A stretch of DNA of 64,000 nucleotides from Isoetes taiwanensis (Eukaryota > Streptophyta > Lycopodiopsida > Isoetales > Isoetaceae), in contig JAJEKV010000056.1 of assembly GCA_021234155.1 (NCBI GenBank), positions 7,922,575 to 7,986,574 on the forward strand, given 5' to 3'. Below, in pieces: positions 25,687-36,590 of this stretch. A model generated the notes under the pieces. It saw nothing but the letters and a program-made list of their open reading frames with translations. It did no database searches and had not been told where the DNA came from. Numbering within the stretch: the first letter of the stretch is position 1; each line of letters begins with the position of its first letter. The position numbers and the translations under genes are program-made.

Positions 25687-26589
25687 TCTCACCAAAACAA
25701 GAAAATGGCTGGTCACCTCAGCCAAAAAATATTAAAATAGAAATTATGAGGGGTCTTCACTAGTACTTAAGTATCTTAAGTGAGAATGAGAAGGAATAAG
25801 TGCATGAAGATGGATGTAAAGTGTGAATATGATGGAATGAGTGTGTAAGTGATGGAAATATGGTGTGAATGAAGTGTGTGAAGTGTATGGAATGGAAAAT
25901 ATGAGGTGTGAATGTGAAAATGGAGTGAAATATAAAATGACTCGCCAAAAAAAGAATTTATGTGCCTTTACTTGATCTTTTGCAGGTGCAACTCTGCTAG
26001 GATGTGAAGTTAAAATGCAGAGTGCTATTAGGGTGTGAAAACAAGAGTAGGAGACTAAATGGATGTTAGGTCCACTTAACACAGGTGAAAATAAATGAAA
26101 CAAGGGTGCACCTACCATGAAAACATATAAACCTGTTAAGAATAATGCTCGGTCCACACCCTTAGTGGGACCTGAGGAGTGATAGGGCCACCGCACATTG
26201 ACAAGCAGAAAAGCAAAGGCACGGTGGTGATGGATAAAGGTTCATAGCGGATGAATACACAAGCGATGATCTTGCATATGACACTTGTCAAGATATTAGT
26301 GAACATCCTTGTCTGAAGCAATTTGGCATTATATCCTTAATAAACTTGCTCAACTTTGCAATCATTAGCCTAAAACCAAAGTTAAAAAATTAAATCTAAG
26401 TTATTTAACCTCTAAGTACAACTTTTTGATAAAAGAGACAAGCATACATCTTTGGTCCCAATACCTTTTCAAATGGATGGTATTGATAAGATTTGTCAAT
26501 GATATTTACGAGGTTTCGTCTTTTCGGCCCGATGAGTTGCTTCTTCCTGAGACTCTAAGACCTCATAAGGTCCTTCCCAAAAGATTCTT
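25687..26589 (-). other. Gypsy internal 3' region between integrase and 3' LTR
   Basis: About 0.9 kb of the gypsy element downstream of pol. At 26,500-26,590 the minus strand still reads the integrase C-terminal WEGPYEVLE motif. Beyond it is untranslated-looking sequence with a GTGTGAATG/GTGAAGTG-rich low-complexity stretch at 25,790-25,930. A 150-codon minus-strand frame there is probably a by-product of that simple sequence. Confidence 0.6.
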
Positions 26590-27360
26590 CAGGTGGACAA
26601 CTTTGCAAGGGGGCTTAGTACAAAGGAAAGTTTATTTAATAAAGGGTATTACGGACAACGATAGGTGTCCACTTGGTTGCCATATCCTTTGAATCTATTG
26701 AATACCTCTTCTTACGCCCCGGATCGCGGAGTTACGGCCTTTGGGTTTGCCCATTATTGGGCTGATGGTACACCATCTGAGGTGGCGGTTATTGATCATT
26801 GATAGGTGCGTGCTCGAAGCCTCTTTAGTGAATATTGCGCTATGGGTCATCCGGAAGCACCGATGTGATGTGGCACTAGGTGGCCAAGGGATCTCCATAA
26901 TGAAGCTAAAGAACTCTTTCAACTTTCGGCGGCACCGATGGCGCTATCACATCACGGGGAGGCATGGTATTAACTACAACAAGGATCTTGGCAGACTTGG
27001 ATCCTTCACGGGCTTCTACTTTTATTTTAAGTGTCATTGGGCTGATAGCGAAGCAAGTGATGACAATGGCTCGGTATTCTATCTATTAATTGAGAATGTT
27101 ATGTGGACCCGGTGGTGGAGCGGAGTTGCTTTCCTCTATAGTACACTTTTATGGTGAAGATGGGCGACTCACGATAGTACCCTTAAAGTAGGGAAGACGA
27201 GAAATGCTCTCTGTAGTACGTCTTTGTGACTCCTTCTACATCGTCTTAAAATTTGTAATGCTTTCTATTTACTCTTGAGAGGGTCTCATTGTACATACTA
27301 TTTTCTATTAATATATATATATCTAATCTTACCTCCAAAAAAAAAAAAAAAAAAAAAAAA
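26590..27360 (+). mobile_element. 5'-truncated L1-type LINE, 771 bp, with target duplication
   Basis: The insert sits in the gypsy integrase C-terminal region, in the opposite orientation. AAGATTCTT flanks it at 26,581-26,589 and 27,361-27,369. It ends in an A-run (27,336-27,360). Reading across frames, GIxDNDRCPLG followed by ESIEYLF matches the zinc-binding zf-RVT segment of plant LINEs. Downstream, around 26,920-26,960, a degraded NFxGTDGA...GGM resembles the start of the RNase H domain that follows it in such LINEs. Frameshifts are present. Joining the flanks gives an uninterrupted gypsy frame. Confidence 0.85.
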
Positions 27361-27379
27361 AAGATTCTTAAATTTGCCG

Positions 27380-28371
27380 GTGAGTCCTCCTGGATGAGGA
27401 CAAGCTCTCCTCCTTTAAAGAAACCTTGTATTTTGTGAAGCGGTTTTGAAGGCAACCAAATCTTTGGCTTTTTAAGTAGGTTGGAGTTTTCAAACTTCCA
27501 TTTATACTCATCTAGATGCAAAAGAGTATCGAGTCTTTCTGTAAGGCATATTCAAAAGGTAAGTATAACTTATGAGCTAACCTTAGGGATGGGAGCTCAA
27601 GCTCGATTGGAAGCATAGCCTCAATGCCATAGACTAGGTTGAAAGGTGTATGATTGGTTGCTACTTTGATAGTGACCCTATAGGCCCAAAGAGCATCTAC
27701 CAATTTGAAATGCCAATCTTTTTGTTATCCTCAAAAGTTTTTTGCAAAATCCTTCAAAACCTTGCTAGTAGCTTTCAGCAGGCCATTCCCTTGAGGATGA
27801 TAGGAAGAACTTTTGGTGTGCTTAACTTTAAGAATGACTAACAAATTCTGAGATAACTTCATTTACAAAAGGAATGCCCCTCAATTAATGCAATTTGAAA
27901 GGAATACCAAACCTAGAGCAAATATATTCATGTAGAAACCTTCTTTGTTGTGGGGCATTGATCTGTCTCAAAGGTATAGCCTCTGCCCATTTGGTAAAAT
28001 AATCTGTGGCCACAATTATATCTTTGAAGTTGAGCTGCGAAGAGGGGATTAATAGGACCTATATAATCCAACCCTCATATTTGAAATGGCTCTGGAGAGA
28101 AACAATGGGATTGAGCTCTTTGGGAGGAGAGAATCCTCTTACCAAAGATTTGGCATTGGTGGCAAGTTTTAATAATGTTATAGCAATCTCTAAATACTGT
28201 AGGCCAATAATATCCAGTCCTAAGAATCTTTTTTGCTGTAGTGTCTCCAGGAGAATGACCACCACAAATGCCCTTGTGCATCTCCTTAATGATCAGGCCA
28301 GCTTCCTCTTCATTAATACATCTGAGCAGGATTCCATCTTTGTTTACCTTGCACATGACTTCCTCAATCAT
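27380..28371 (-). pseudogene. Ty3/gypsy integrase, degenerate
   Basis: Integrase joins retrotransposon cDNA to host DNA. On the minus strand the N-terminal zinc domain (28,371-28,075) shows HKGICGGH, GYYWPT and CHQCQ, the H2C2 set. The core follows with VATDYFTKWAEAIPL (first Asp present, near 28,010). The region around the second Asp reads LRGIPFVNEV where the usual SD is replaced, and the conserved Glu site reads GNGLLKAT with Lys at the Glu position. ALWAYR and FNLVYGIEAMLPIE (27,700-27,600) and GELVLIQED (27,420) continue the C-terminal part. Frameshifts and the missing acidic residues make it inactive. Confidence 0.88.
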
Positions 28372-28379
28372 CTTGAACT

Positions 28380-28766
28380 GTCAACATTTTTCTTTGAATC
28401 TCCTTTTTTGACTCGAGGCTAGACCTGGTGGGGTCTCCTGATATTGCAAAAAGTTCCTGATAGGATGTTGCCATCTTGTTGAACTTGGTCTTCCTCCGAT
28501 GTCTACAAATAAGCTATAACATCTATAAAGTCAACAGATTCAATTGTATCTTCATGGTCAAAGAAAATATAAGGCAAATAAAGGCTAGGATTTTTAACCT
28601 GATGCAATTCTTTGACAAGAATATCAAAGGTTTGTAACTTACAAGTCCACCTTTGGATCTTTGGTTGCTAGTGGTTTTGCCAAAAGCAAACCCATAGGAT
28701 TTTGCTTCATAAAGACTTGCACCTGGCTTTTCATCAACAAATGTCCTTGCCTATTAATAAGAAACA
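28380..28766 (-). other. Gypsy RNase H-integrase connection
   Basis: Minus-strand sequence between RNase H and integrase reads as fragments (YKLQTFDILVKELHQVKNP and a following acidic stretch) interrupted by frameshifts. This position normally holds the end of RNase H and the spacer. Confidence 0.5.
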
Positions 28767-29353
28767 TCAAAGAAGCAACACTCTTCTCCATTCGATTGTA
28801 TCTTTCCTCAGTTGAAGACCATTGTTTAAATGTTTATTGGCAAACGCTACGGTGTGTTTCTCCTGTAAAATAGCCAGACCTATTGCCTTCTTAGCAATAG
28901 TAATGTAAACCTCAAATGGCTTATCTAGATCTGGAGTCTTAAGTAAAGTAGCTTCACATATAGATATGATCAATAAGTCAAAAGCTTTTTGGCATTACGG
29001 TGACCATGTTCTGATTATAAACTTGCTTTCAGATTTAGAGAACCTACCTACCCTTGTTAATTTAGAAATAGGACTTATAACATGAGCAAAATTTGGAATG
29101 TACATCCTCAGGAATCTAGTCATACTAATGAAACTTTTAACCTATTTCAAATTCATGGGAGGTACCCGACCTTTTAAGTCTTTGAGATTTTATCTTGTGC
29201 TACTTGGATGCCATTGTTGGAAATTTCATGTCCCAAAAGCTGTCCTTTGGATGCAAAGAATAATTATGCACTCCTTGGGATTGAGGTTGACTCCAGAATT
29301 CCTGCATAAAGAACAGGGTTATGAACTTTATATTCTGCTATATTAGAAGTGAT
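28767..29353 (-). pseudogene. Ty3/gypsy RNase H and RT thumb; RT palm missing
   Basis: The minus strand at 28,973-28,767 reads LKTPDLDKPFEVYI, AIGLAILQ and VAFANKHLN, the RNase H start used by gypsy elements. The first catalytic Asp falls in ITIAKKAIG, where DAS is usual, so it appears lost. Before it, 29,290-29,150 gives GVNLNPKEC and GQLLGHEISNNGIQV, the RT thumb and connection. Directly upstream is the protease-RT linker. The roughly 500 bp that should encode fingers and palm with the Y-x-D-D box are absent. Confidence 0.82.
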
Positions 29354-30109
29354 TTATGGGTAAATCCTCCCTACTTTAGCCAAAAGTCTGTTAGTAGAAG
29401 CAGCAGATGATGCTACATTTAATTTTTTAGAAATGTCTCCATCAAACCACAAAAAACCTTTCTTACCTTGCTTAGGGGATGGTGTATATTCCACAATGAG
29501 GGGAATTAGCTCACATCTTTTTGGTTTAACAGCCACTAGACTGTAAGATCCTAAAGTTTCTTTTGTGGCTAATTCTCTGATGAAGTGCACCTCTCCTTCT
29601 AAACTATAGGAACCGTCCTGGTTAAAGATTGTTGCCACTTGGGAACTATTGGAGATAGTACACTTCCCCTGGGACCAAATTGGCCTAGCATCCACAGTAG
29701 ACATCCACATTTTTCCAAATAAAAGATCACAGATATCTGCATCATCTCCTATATCCTCAAAAGCAACCACAATAAAATTAGCAGCTACAACTATGCCTTC
29801 TGTGTTTACAGGGACCCTAGTTACTATCGCTACAGGAGTAATCTTTGCTAGAGAAAAACTTTAACAGAACAGAGGATCTCTCATCTACTTCCAAACCACA
29901 CTTTTTCAATGATGTGATAAGGCGTTCAATGGAGATCCGCCATCAAGCAGTACTTTAGAAAAGGAATATCCTCCCAGGGATGCTGAACACATGAAAGCTC
30001 CAGGGTCTTCCTCATTCTGAGCCAACACTAGGTTAGTAGCATCAGTAAAATTCACACATGCCATAGTTTCATTAGCAACAGTTTGTTGCAACAACCTTTT
30101 TCTGTAACT
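29354..30109 (-). pseudogene. Ty3/gypsy aspartic protease and protease-RT linker
   Basis: The protease matures the gypsy polyprotein. The minus strand at 30,094-29,906 reads SKVLLDGGSPLNAL, the D-G-G-S form of the active-site loop common in plant gypsy elements. After a frameshift, 29,770-29,354 is an open 138-codon linker (MVAFEDIGDDAD... to ...LLAKVGRIYP) of the type between protease and RT. The upstream end is cut by the 12-kb DNA transposon at 30,110-30,113. The frame resumes in phase at 42,185 in the gag-side fragment. Confidence 0.85.
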
Positions 30110-30113
30110 AGGT
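30110..30113. repeat. Target-site duplication AGGT, left copy
   Basis: AGGT directly precedes the left inverted repeat, and AGGT follows the right one at 42,181-42,184. Keeping a single copy leaves the gypsy gag-pol frame open and in phase across the junction, which supports 4 bp as the duplication. Confidence 0.8.
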
Positions 30114-30138
30114 AAGTCGTATTTAATTAAAGTGGGAC
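30114..30138 (+). repeat. Left terminal inverted repeat of the 12-kb transposon
   Basis: The 25 bp beginning AAGTCGTATTTAATTAAAGT and ending GGGAC match the inverted right end exactly. Further TGGGACTC-like motifs follow at about 30,152 and 30,170, possibly subterminal binding sites. Confidence 0.9.
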
Positions 30139-30996
30139 AAATCTTGAATTTTGGGACTCGGACTGAAAATGGGACTCACACACCATAAAAGAAATTTCTG
30201 AATTGATTGCTTGAATAGAATTACACATGACACACATAGAATTGGGTTACTTGTTTTCCTCATAAATTTTACAAACCACTAGTTGAGATAGTTTTCAAAC
30301 TTCTCAATATTATGTGCCCTCATACAATGATATAGCATGGAGGTTGCTCATGGCCTTGTCCATCTCCCTTCTTGGGATCTTGTGTGTGTTGTCCTTTGCA
30401 ACGTGAGAACTTGGATATGACCATACCACACACTCCACCAATTCCCTCCTTTGAGGGTCAGCATAATTGCCCTCCACTTCTTCTCCCCCGGTCGGTGTAT
30501 TGCTCCTTCAAGTTGCCCTTCTTGTGTCTCCCAATGGGCTCCCAATATTGAATTTGGAATCCGGGGCCTTAACTCCTCTCCATCGGCATAGTGGTGGTTA
30601 CATCGAGAGTGCCACCCCTAACCATATTGGACCGAGTCCTCATCATCGGGCCTTACTAGCACAAAGTATCCTTCCTTGATGTCCTCAAAGGGATCCCACT
30701 CGGGGAAGATCAAACCACTTAGGCTTTGAGGCCTTACTTCCCACAAACCACTTGGAACCCTTGTTGGGACCCAAGTGAGCATTCTTAGACGTGCTTGCAC
30801 CTTGAGAACCCTCCCATCTTGACTCTGGCAAGAACCCGTCTCTTAGCTCCCTCCCACATGGTACATTCGGTTTCCAAGCATGTCACAACTTTCTCCCGAA
30901 GACTTGATTAGGGAGTCCATTTGATTTTTCTTAAGAGTGGAGGTGTGCTTTCCATTTGAACATCATCCTAGTGTGTTATGTAATCCTTGATGCCCT

Positions 30997-32700
30997 TCAC
31001 CCCTTGGCTAGGGTCTTTGATGTCTTGAAGGGAGGTAGTGGTTTTGGTTGCCCTTTAGGAATGAGAACTTCACCAGCAGCACCCCTTTGCCACAACTCGA
31101 TACCTTGTACAGGCATCCACAACTTGTCACCTGGTCTCCACTTATATTGCATGATTGGTATTCCATCCCTAACCCAAAACTTGAACTGAAGTGGCTTTGT
31201 GTGTCCTGTCAACTGGTCCTTACCATCTAGCAAGTATCCTTCTACAAATGATTTCCAATCTGCAACCTCATCCATCAAGAAAGCCATTGGGTTGGGGTCA
31301 ATGCAGCTCTCAAACACATCCATTAGTTCAGGGAGAGTGGTCACGTTTTCTCTCTTGAGCTTGGTGGAGAAAGTTCCAAAGAATCCATCTATATCATCAT
31401 GCGTATGCCCAACCATCATGAATCCCACTTTCACAACTTTGAATACTCCCCACTTGCTAACATCCAAGTATGACATTGCCACAAACATCCATCTATTCTT
31501 GTTTTCTTTCCAACAGTTGTCCAACCCGAACACATAGCTCCTGTGCGGTGATTTCTCAAGTAAGGGAAATCATCCCAAGTCCTCCTTGATTCACTAGACA
31601 CCTTGGATGTGAGCTTTTTATCTGCCTTTGGTAACAAAGCGGTTGATCATCCATCAAAGCCTCAAAAATGGGTCTTTGAAGGGGAATACCTCCTCCCTTC
31701 TATCGATCCTTTCTCTAGTGTTCTCGGGCACTTGAAAATAGAGCTCACATGGAAGTTTGGATCATCTCTCCATAGATCAAGCACAAAATGACCATATGTT
31801 CCAGTTCCATGACCATGTGTTAATACACCCGCTTGACTTACTTTCATCCGAAAAGCGTTTTGACAACGCTTGGGTAAAGGATCTAGCTTTGGCAAGAAAG
31901 TCTTGTGTTGGTCCATCTTATCATGAATTATACACAAAAATTTGTCCGGGTGCATCTCGAAAAATGTTCTCCACTTTGCCAATACAATGCGCTACATGAT
32001 ATTTGGTCCCTTTGGTGATCGCAAATTGCTCCCTAATTGCCATTCTTTCTTTCTCTATTGCAGTTGATGCAAGTGTATCCTTGAGTTGAATGCAAGTGTT
32101 GCACTTTGAGAATGGCATGTGTTGTAGGACACTCCGCGTCCAGAAGTGAGTGCTCCATAACTTTCTTGAAATGTGATTGAGAAAGAGGCCTACCTCGGTA
32201 GTTTCTAGGATGGAGTTGACCTCCTTAAGGCACTCCTTCCGGATATAGTGTTGTGGCAACACTCTTTGCACCACTACGCACACCGTGCTCGTTCTGCCTT
32301 CGACTTGTGAGGCATAGATTGAGACATGTATCTCACAAAGCTCTCAAGACTGCAATGGCCTTTAGAGTATTTGCTCTAGTTTTCAAAGTGAGTGCATTAC
32401 CATGTTGGAACAAAGTGTGCCCTTTTCTAACCTGCTCCCATCATCAAAATGAAGACTTGCTCACCCCAAGAATCCATCTCAATGCTCTCATACATACCTT
32501 CATGCCCCCTCAATTGATATAGTAGCCGATCCGTGTTTTCATCATAGCTGGAATTCCTACACAAGGAGTAAATGAAATTAATCCTATCTTTTTGAAGTTT
32601 GTCCAATGTATTGGGACCTTATCTCGCACGAGGTCATCCACATTGTACTTGCCTTTGTGCAATCTAGGTTGCAACACTCTTGTCCCCTAATTGCCTCCAG
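30997..32700 (-). pseudogene. DUF7869-like putative transposase, frameshifted
   Basis: This is likely the element's mobility protein. Reading leftward on the minus strand: PHKSK (about 32,320); FSKCNTCIQLKDTL (about 32,110), a Cys pair; HDKMDQHKTFLPKL (about 31,920); LTHGHGTGTYGHF then LWRDDPNF (about 31,800); FGLDNCWKENKNRWMF (about 31,530); and VGFMMVGHTHDDIDGFFGTF (about 31,430), followed by an open 178-codon frame ending at 30,997. The set D-x-x-x-D-Q, L-D-N-C-x-x-E-N-K-N and G-H-T-H-x-D-x-D is the pattern I associate with DUF7869 proteins, which resemble DDD/DDE transposases. Frames change between blocks, so no full ORF survives. The N-terminus upstream of 32.7 kb is not clear. Confidence 0.7.
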
Positions 32701-33267
32701 GGTTTTCTTTTGGTTGGTGCCATACTTTCCATCCTTTCTAAATATTTGTCACTTCTAGGCCTCTTGGGCACCTTTGGTCTGCCTTTTATGAAAGACATAA
32801 GCGTCTCTTCCTTGTGATCAAAGGATGCTCATCGACCACCAAATCTTCCACATGGCCTTAGGGTGGGCCTTGGGGTGTGTAGTTCAATAGGGCAATCTAG
32901 AGTATCACCATTCTTGTGTGTAATATATCTAATTGGCCATCTCAAGCGAGCTTGGGACTCCAAAGCCACGAGCACACAATGCAATCACTAGAGCTTCCAC
33001 GGGACATGATTGTATCAACTTCGATAAGAAGCTTCACAATGCCAACTCAAGATGTTCATCTCCCCACCTCTCATCATTCACACTATCAAATGGATCAACT
33101 GCGGTTATTATACCCTCTGCAAATACCGGTGCAAGGTTGCAAGGGTGCAACAAAAAAGGCAACCCATCTTCCTCCATTGGAGCCTAGGGCAATGGCCTCC
33201 TTTGGACTTCCACGGCTCCATTTTACTCATCTCACATGTTCCCTGAATGAAAAAGCTCACATTAAAA

Positions 33268-33520
33268 CCATATAGCCCCAAACACCACAAATATGACCAT
33301 ATGAACCATATAAAACCATACAAACATATTAAATATAATCATATTATATCATACAACCATATTAACTAAAGTCATACAACCATATTAACTAAAATCATAT
33401 AACCATATTAAAGCATACAACCACACTCATTCTAAACCATATATAAACATTGTAAACATATATAACCATTGAAACTATTCAACCATTGAAACCTTATTAA
33501 ATACATAAGATAACATATAT
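33268..33520. repeat. AT-rich short-period repeat
   Basis: Irregular tandem units of about 20-23 bp are built on ACAACCATATTAA and AAATCATA variants. It lies between the transposase side and the cargo side of the 12-kb element. Confidence 0.65.
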
Positions 33521-34330
33521 AAACATATAACCTACCCTTTCATATCTTGTCATGTCCACGTGGCGCCTCTTGAGGTGAAACCGTGGCCATGTCGACAATC
33601 CCATGCTTGCCACGTCATGGAGGGCATGGCCCACACGTGACAATGGTTTTATTATTGCACTTTTACGAGGTTCGAGGATGCGGCCGAAATTAACGCACCC
33701 TCTTCCTCTCCCCGACCATTCTTCCTCCCCCTTGTTTTCTCGATCACTCATCCTCCCCTGTTTCCTTAGGGCGCCGCTTTTACCGTCGGCGATCGATCGA
33801 ACCGAAGCGATTCAAGGCCATCTTATGACAATAGCTTGGTCGACGGATCGGGGCGCTTCAGCCCCAGGTTCTCGCTAGATTCATTGTTCGGCGGCGTTTC
33901 TGCTTCGAGAAGAAAGTGAGGCCCTTTTAGTCTTGCTTTTTAGTTTTACGTAAGTCCTTTAGTGCATTTTTACTTATATTACATTTGTTAGAGGCTCTTA
34001 TTGATCCCTGATACAATTTACAGCCCGAGAAATCCTTATTCACACTTTGCCAACGACTATACCCACATGGAAGCGAACTCGGAAGCCTCCTCCTCATCCA
34101 GCAAATCTTCCAGGTATGTTTTGTAATATCATACCCTTTTTAATCTCATTTCTGTCTTTGTTCTCCAACGTTCTCTGTACTCTTCTCCCACTGTTCTCTG
34201 TTTTCTCATTGATCTCACTAATCTCACTTTGTTATCTTTTTTCCCTTTGTATTGTTTTTACTGTTTTTGTTATCTTTTTTCTTGCTTGTGGTTGAATTGA
34301 ATACATTGTATGCAGGCACAAGTGAGAATA
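33521..34330 (+). promoter_or_regulatory. Likely cargo-gene leader with a candidate intron
   Basis: Composition turns GC-rich with many CpG after the AT-rich repeat, a plausible promoter/5' UTR for rightward transcription. A GT-AG intron candidate runs from 34,112 (CCAG|GTATGT) to 34,316 (GTATGCAG|GCAC), with a pyrimidine-rich 3' half. No TATA box is certain. The placement is inferred from the layout only. Confidence 0.35.
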
Positions 34331-34784
34331 GTGGTTAGAGTAGTAGCAAGCAACCGAGATAGAAATCATCAGAGACTGGTGTTAGGAACTAAGATATTGC
34401 AGAGCATTAACAGAACATAACTAGGAATGTCTTTCTCCCAGCAAGAACTAAGAATAGGAATTGCTTCACGGAATCTCCATTTCTAACTCACGGCAAATCC
34501 ACTGCGGGGAGACATGCGAGAAGGGAGTGGCGAGTTGGGAATACTAGACTTGCCAACGATCCGGGAAGTACAGGGCCTTCTTCTCGACTTGCGGTCGAGA
34601 ACTTCCCCGACTTCAGGCGAGAAGAGGGAGTGTACACTGGAATTTGGCGGCCGAGGGATTCTCGACTTCGCGATTCGGATTGCCACGACTACCCAATGTC
34701 TTCACATTCTTTAGAACCTGCTGCGGCCTTCTCACTTCGTGAGTCGAGAATGTGATACCCCGCCAATGGCTCTTTGTGCGTCGC

Positions 34785-35690
34785 GGTGCCTCCACCCGGT
34801 CAAGCCACTCTCCTTCAACCATGCTCATCGAATATTGCGAAGAGGACTGGCTCCGACTGGGTGGAGGCCTCGGCGACTAACCACAGAGTTTGTTGGCGGC
34901 TTTCACTTCGTGAGTCGAGAAAACGCAGTTCTAGTGCACTCTAGAGCTGGCTGCGAGCCCGGTTTAACCACTCTCCTTCTATCTTCCTCGGACATTGCGA
35001 AGGGAAGTGGTTTTCACCGGCTGCCCGGCCAACTCTTAGCAACCCACGTGGAAACCACAAGAGGCTTCTTGTCATGCATTCTGTATTGGCTCTCGAGGGA
35101 ATGCCTTACAAACCCAACTATGAGCACTCCATGTGTACCATCCGAGTTCTCGATGAGAAGGCATTCTCGACTTGCGAGAATATAGACACGGGCCAACCTC
35201 TCCATCATTCGCGGAAACCATAGAGCTTAGCCGTCGCATTCTGCGCCTCGCCCCTAAGCGAGTGGGAATGCCTTAACCAAATGTGCACTCAGGTATTGTA
35301 CTAACCGGAGTTACGGATGGCCAAGGCATTCGACTTGCGGTGAGAATGTAGACGAGCGACCAAATGATCGCATTCTCGACTTCGCCAAGTCGAGAATCCC
35401 TTAGCCACCAATTCTCACCTTGTATGGTAGCGGTGGCCTCGACCGGTCGAGTCACTCTCCTTGAACCATCTTAAATTAGAGTATTGCGAAGGGGAGGGGC
35501 TCCCGGGTGGAGGCCTCTACAACTAACCCGCAGGGAAACCACGGGGAGGAAGCCAAGGCTTGCATTCTCTACAAGTCTTGCACTTTCTATTCTCTCGTTT
35601 TTTTAGTCCCAAGTGCCTCTAGCACATGCGAGCCACTCTCCTTGAACCATCTTCCTCGAATATTGCGAAGAGGAGTGGTTCTGGACAGAA
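34785..35690. repeat. Second hairpin family, four copies
   Basis: Units centred near 34,825, 34,990, 35,475 and 35,657 start with CCACTCTCCTT and end with GAAGAGGAGTGG-like sequence, separated by a loop containing ATATTGCGAA or similar. In the first copy the stem extends outward: GCCTCCACCCGGTC pairs with GACTGGGTGGAGGC, for about 30 bp in all. Sequence between units is not shared. Confidence 0.75.
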
Positions 35691-36590
35691 ATGGAGGCCC
35701 CTCCGACTAACTACAAGAGGATGCATTTGAACCGCATCTCACGGGCCTTAGTCCTAGCCCTCGATCTATGTACAACATTCCAAGTAAATGTCCATGAAAA
35801 AACACACCTAAAACGGAACTGTTCTTTACCCGATCCATTGTTTCCTTGCCGAGCATCTCTCAACCCGGAGAGTAAATCATCTCGAAGCTGAAAAATGCCG
35901 GACAAGGAAACGATGAATCCGTCGAGCTTATCGGCCAGTTCCATTATTTAAACACATACGGCATGTTCTACAAGCGAAATAACATAGGCATCTCTCAAAC
36001 TCACCTCTTCACGCGGTAATTCCTTGGGCCATTTGTATCCCGGATCCCGCAGCCTCACCTAGAGTCTTTTAGCTTCTTACCTTCGTCTCTTCAAGAGTGT
36101 ATTCGCATCTAATACTTGTATCAACTGCGATTCTCGCGTATCCCGTTCCATGGCGCCGCGGATGTAGAGTTCCTGTGTCACCGCAGCTCCTCTCCGCTTC
36201 CTACCTTAGCTCCGTGCTCATCGATCAAATCAACTGCTTGCAATAGGGCCAGCGGTCGGGGAAAAACACATATGCAAAGCGCCGTTAGCGGCTTACCGCG
36301 TCGTGGCCATTCCGAAGTCGCTAACGATCGATGCTCCCCTCGAACTTCGAGGTCCCCAATGCGCGGGGGAAGATAAACTACGCTCAGCTCACTTAGTCCC
36401 TTGATGTGATTAAATTTCAAATAGTGTTTTAGGCGGGCTAAAGCGGCCGTCTTTGTACTTTAGCCCGCTTCTTTTCATAAATGATTGCATGTCCTTAACT
36501 TCAAATTAAAGAACACGCCCGATCTTTTTACATGCAGTCCTAAAACTCACAACGCGGAGGAGACTTAATTTCTGAGGGGGTCCCAAGAGG
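35691..36590. other. No recognised gene; one perfect 11-bp hairpin
   Basis: Moderately GC-rich with short frames only. GCGGGCTAAAG (36,433-36,443) and CTTTAGCCCGC (36,458-36,468) form a perfect stem with a 14-nt loop. It could be a 3'-UTR structure or another mobile hairpin. Confidence 0.45.

Noticed and set aside
25744-26196. 150-codon minus-strand ORF
   Set aside because: Generated by GTGTGAATG-type simple sequence in the gypsy 3' region; His/Ser/Phe-rich without domain features.
33108-33323. Minus-strand frame as the transposase N-terminus
   Set aside because: It shows no motif from the putative transposase family and overlaps the AT repeat.
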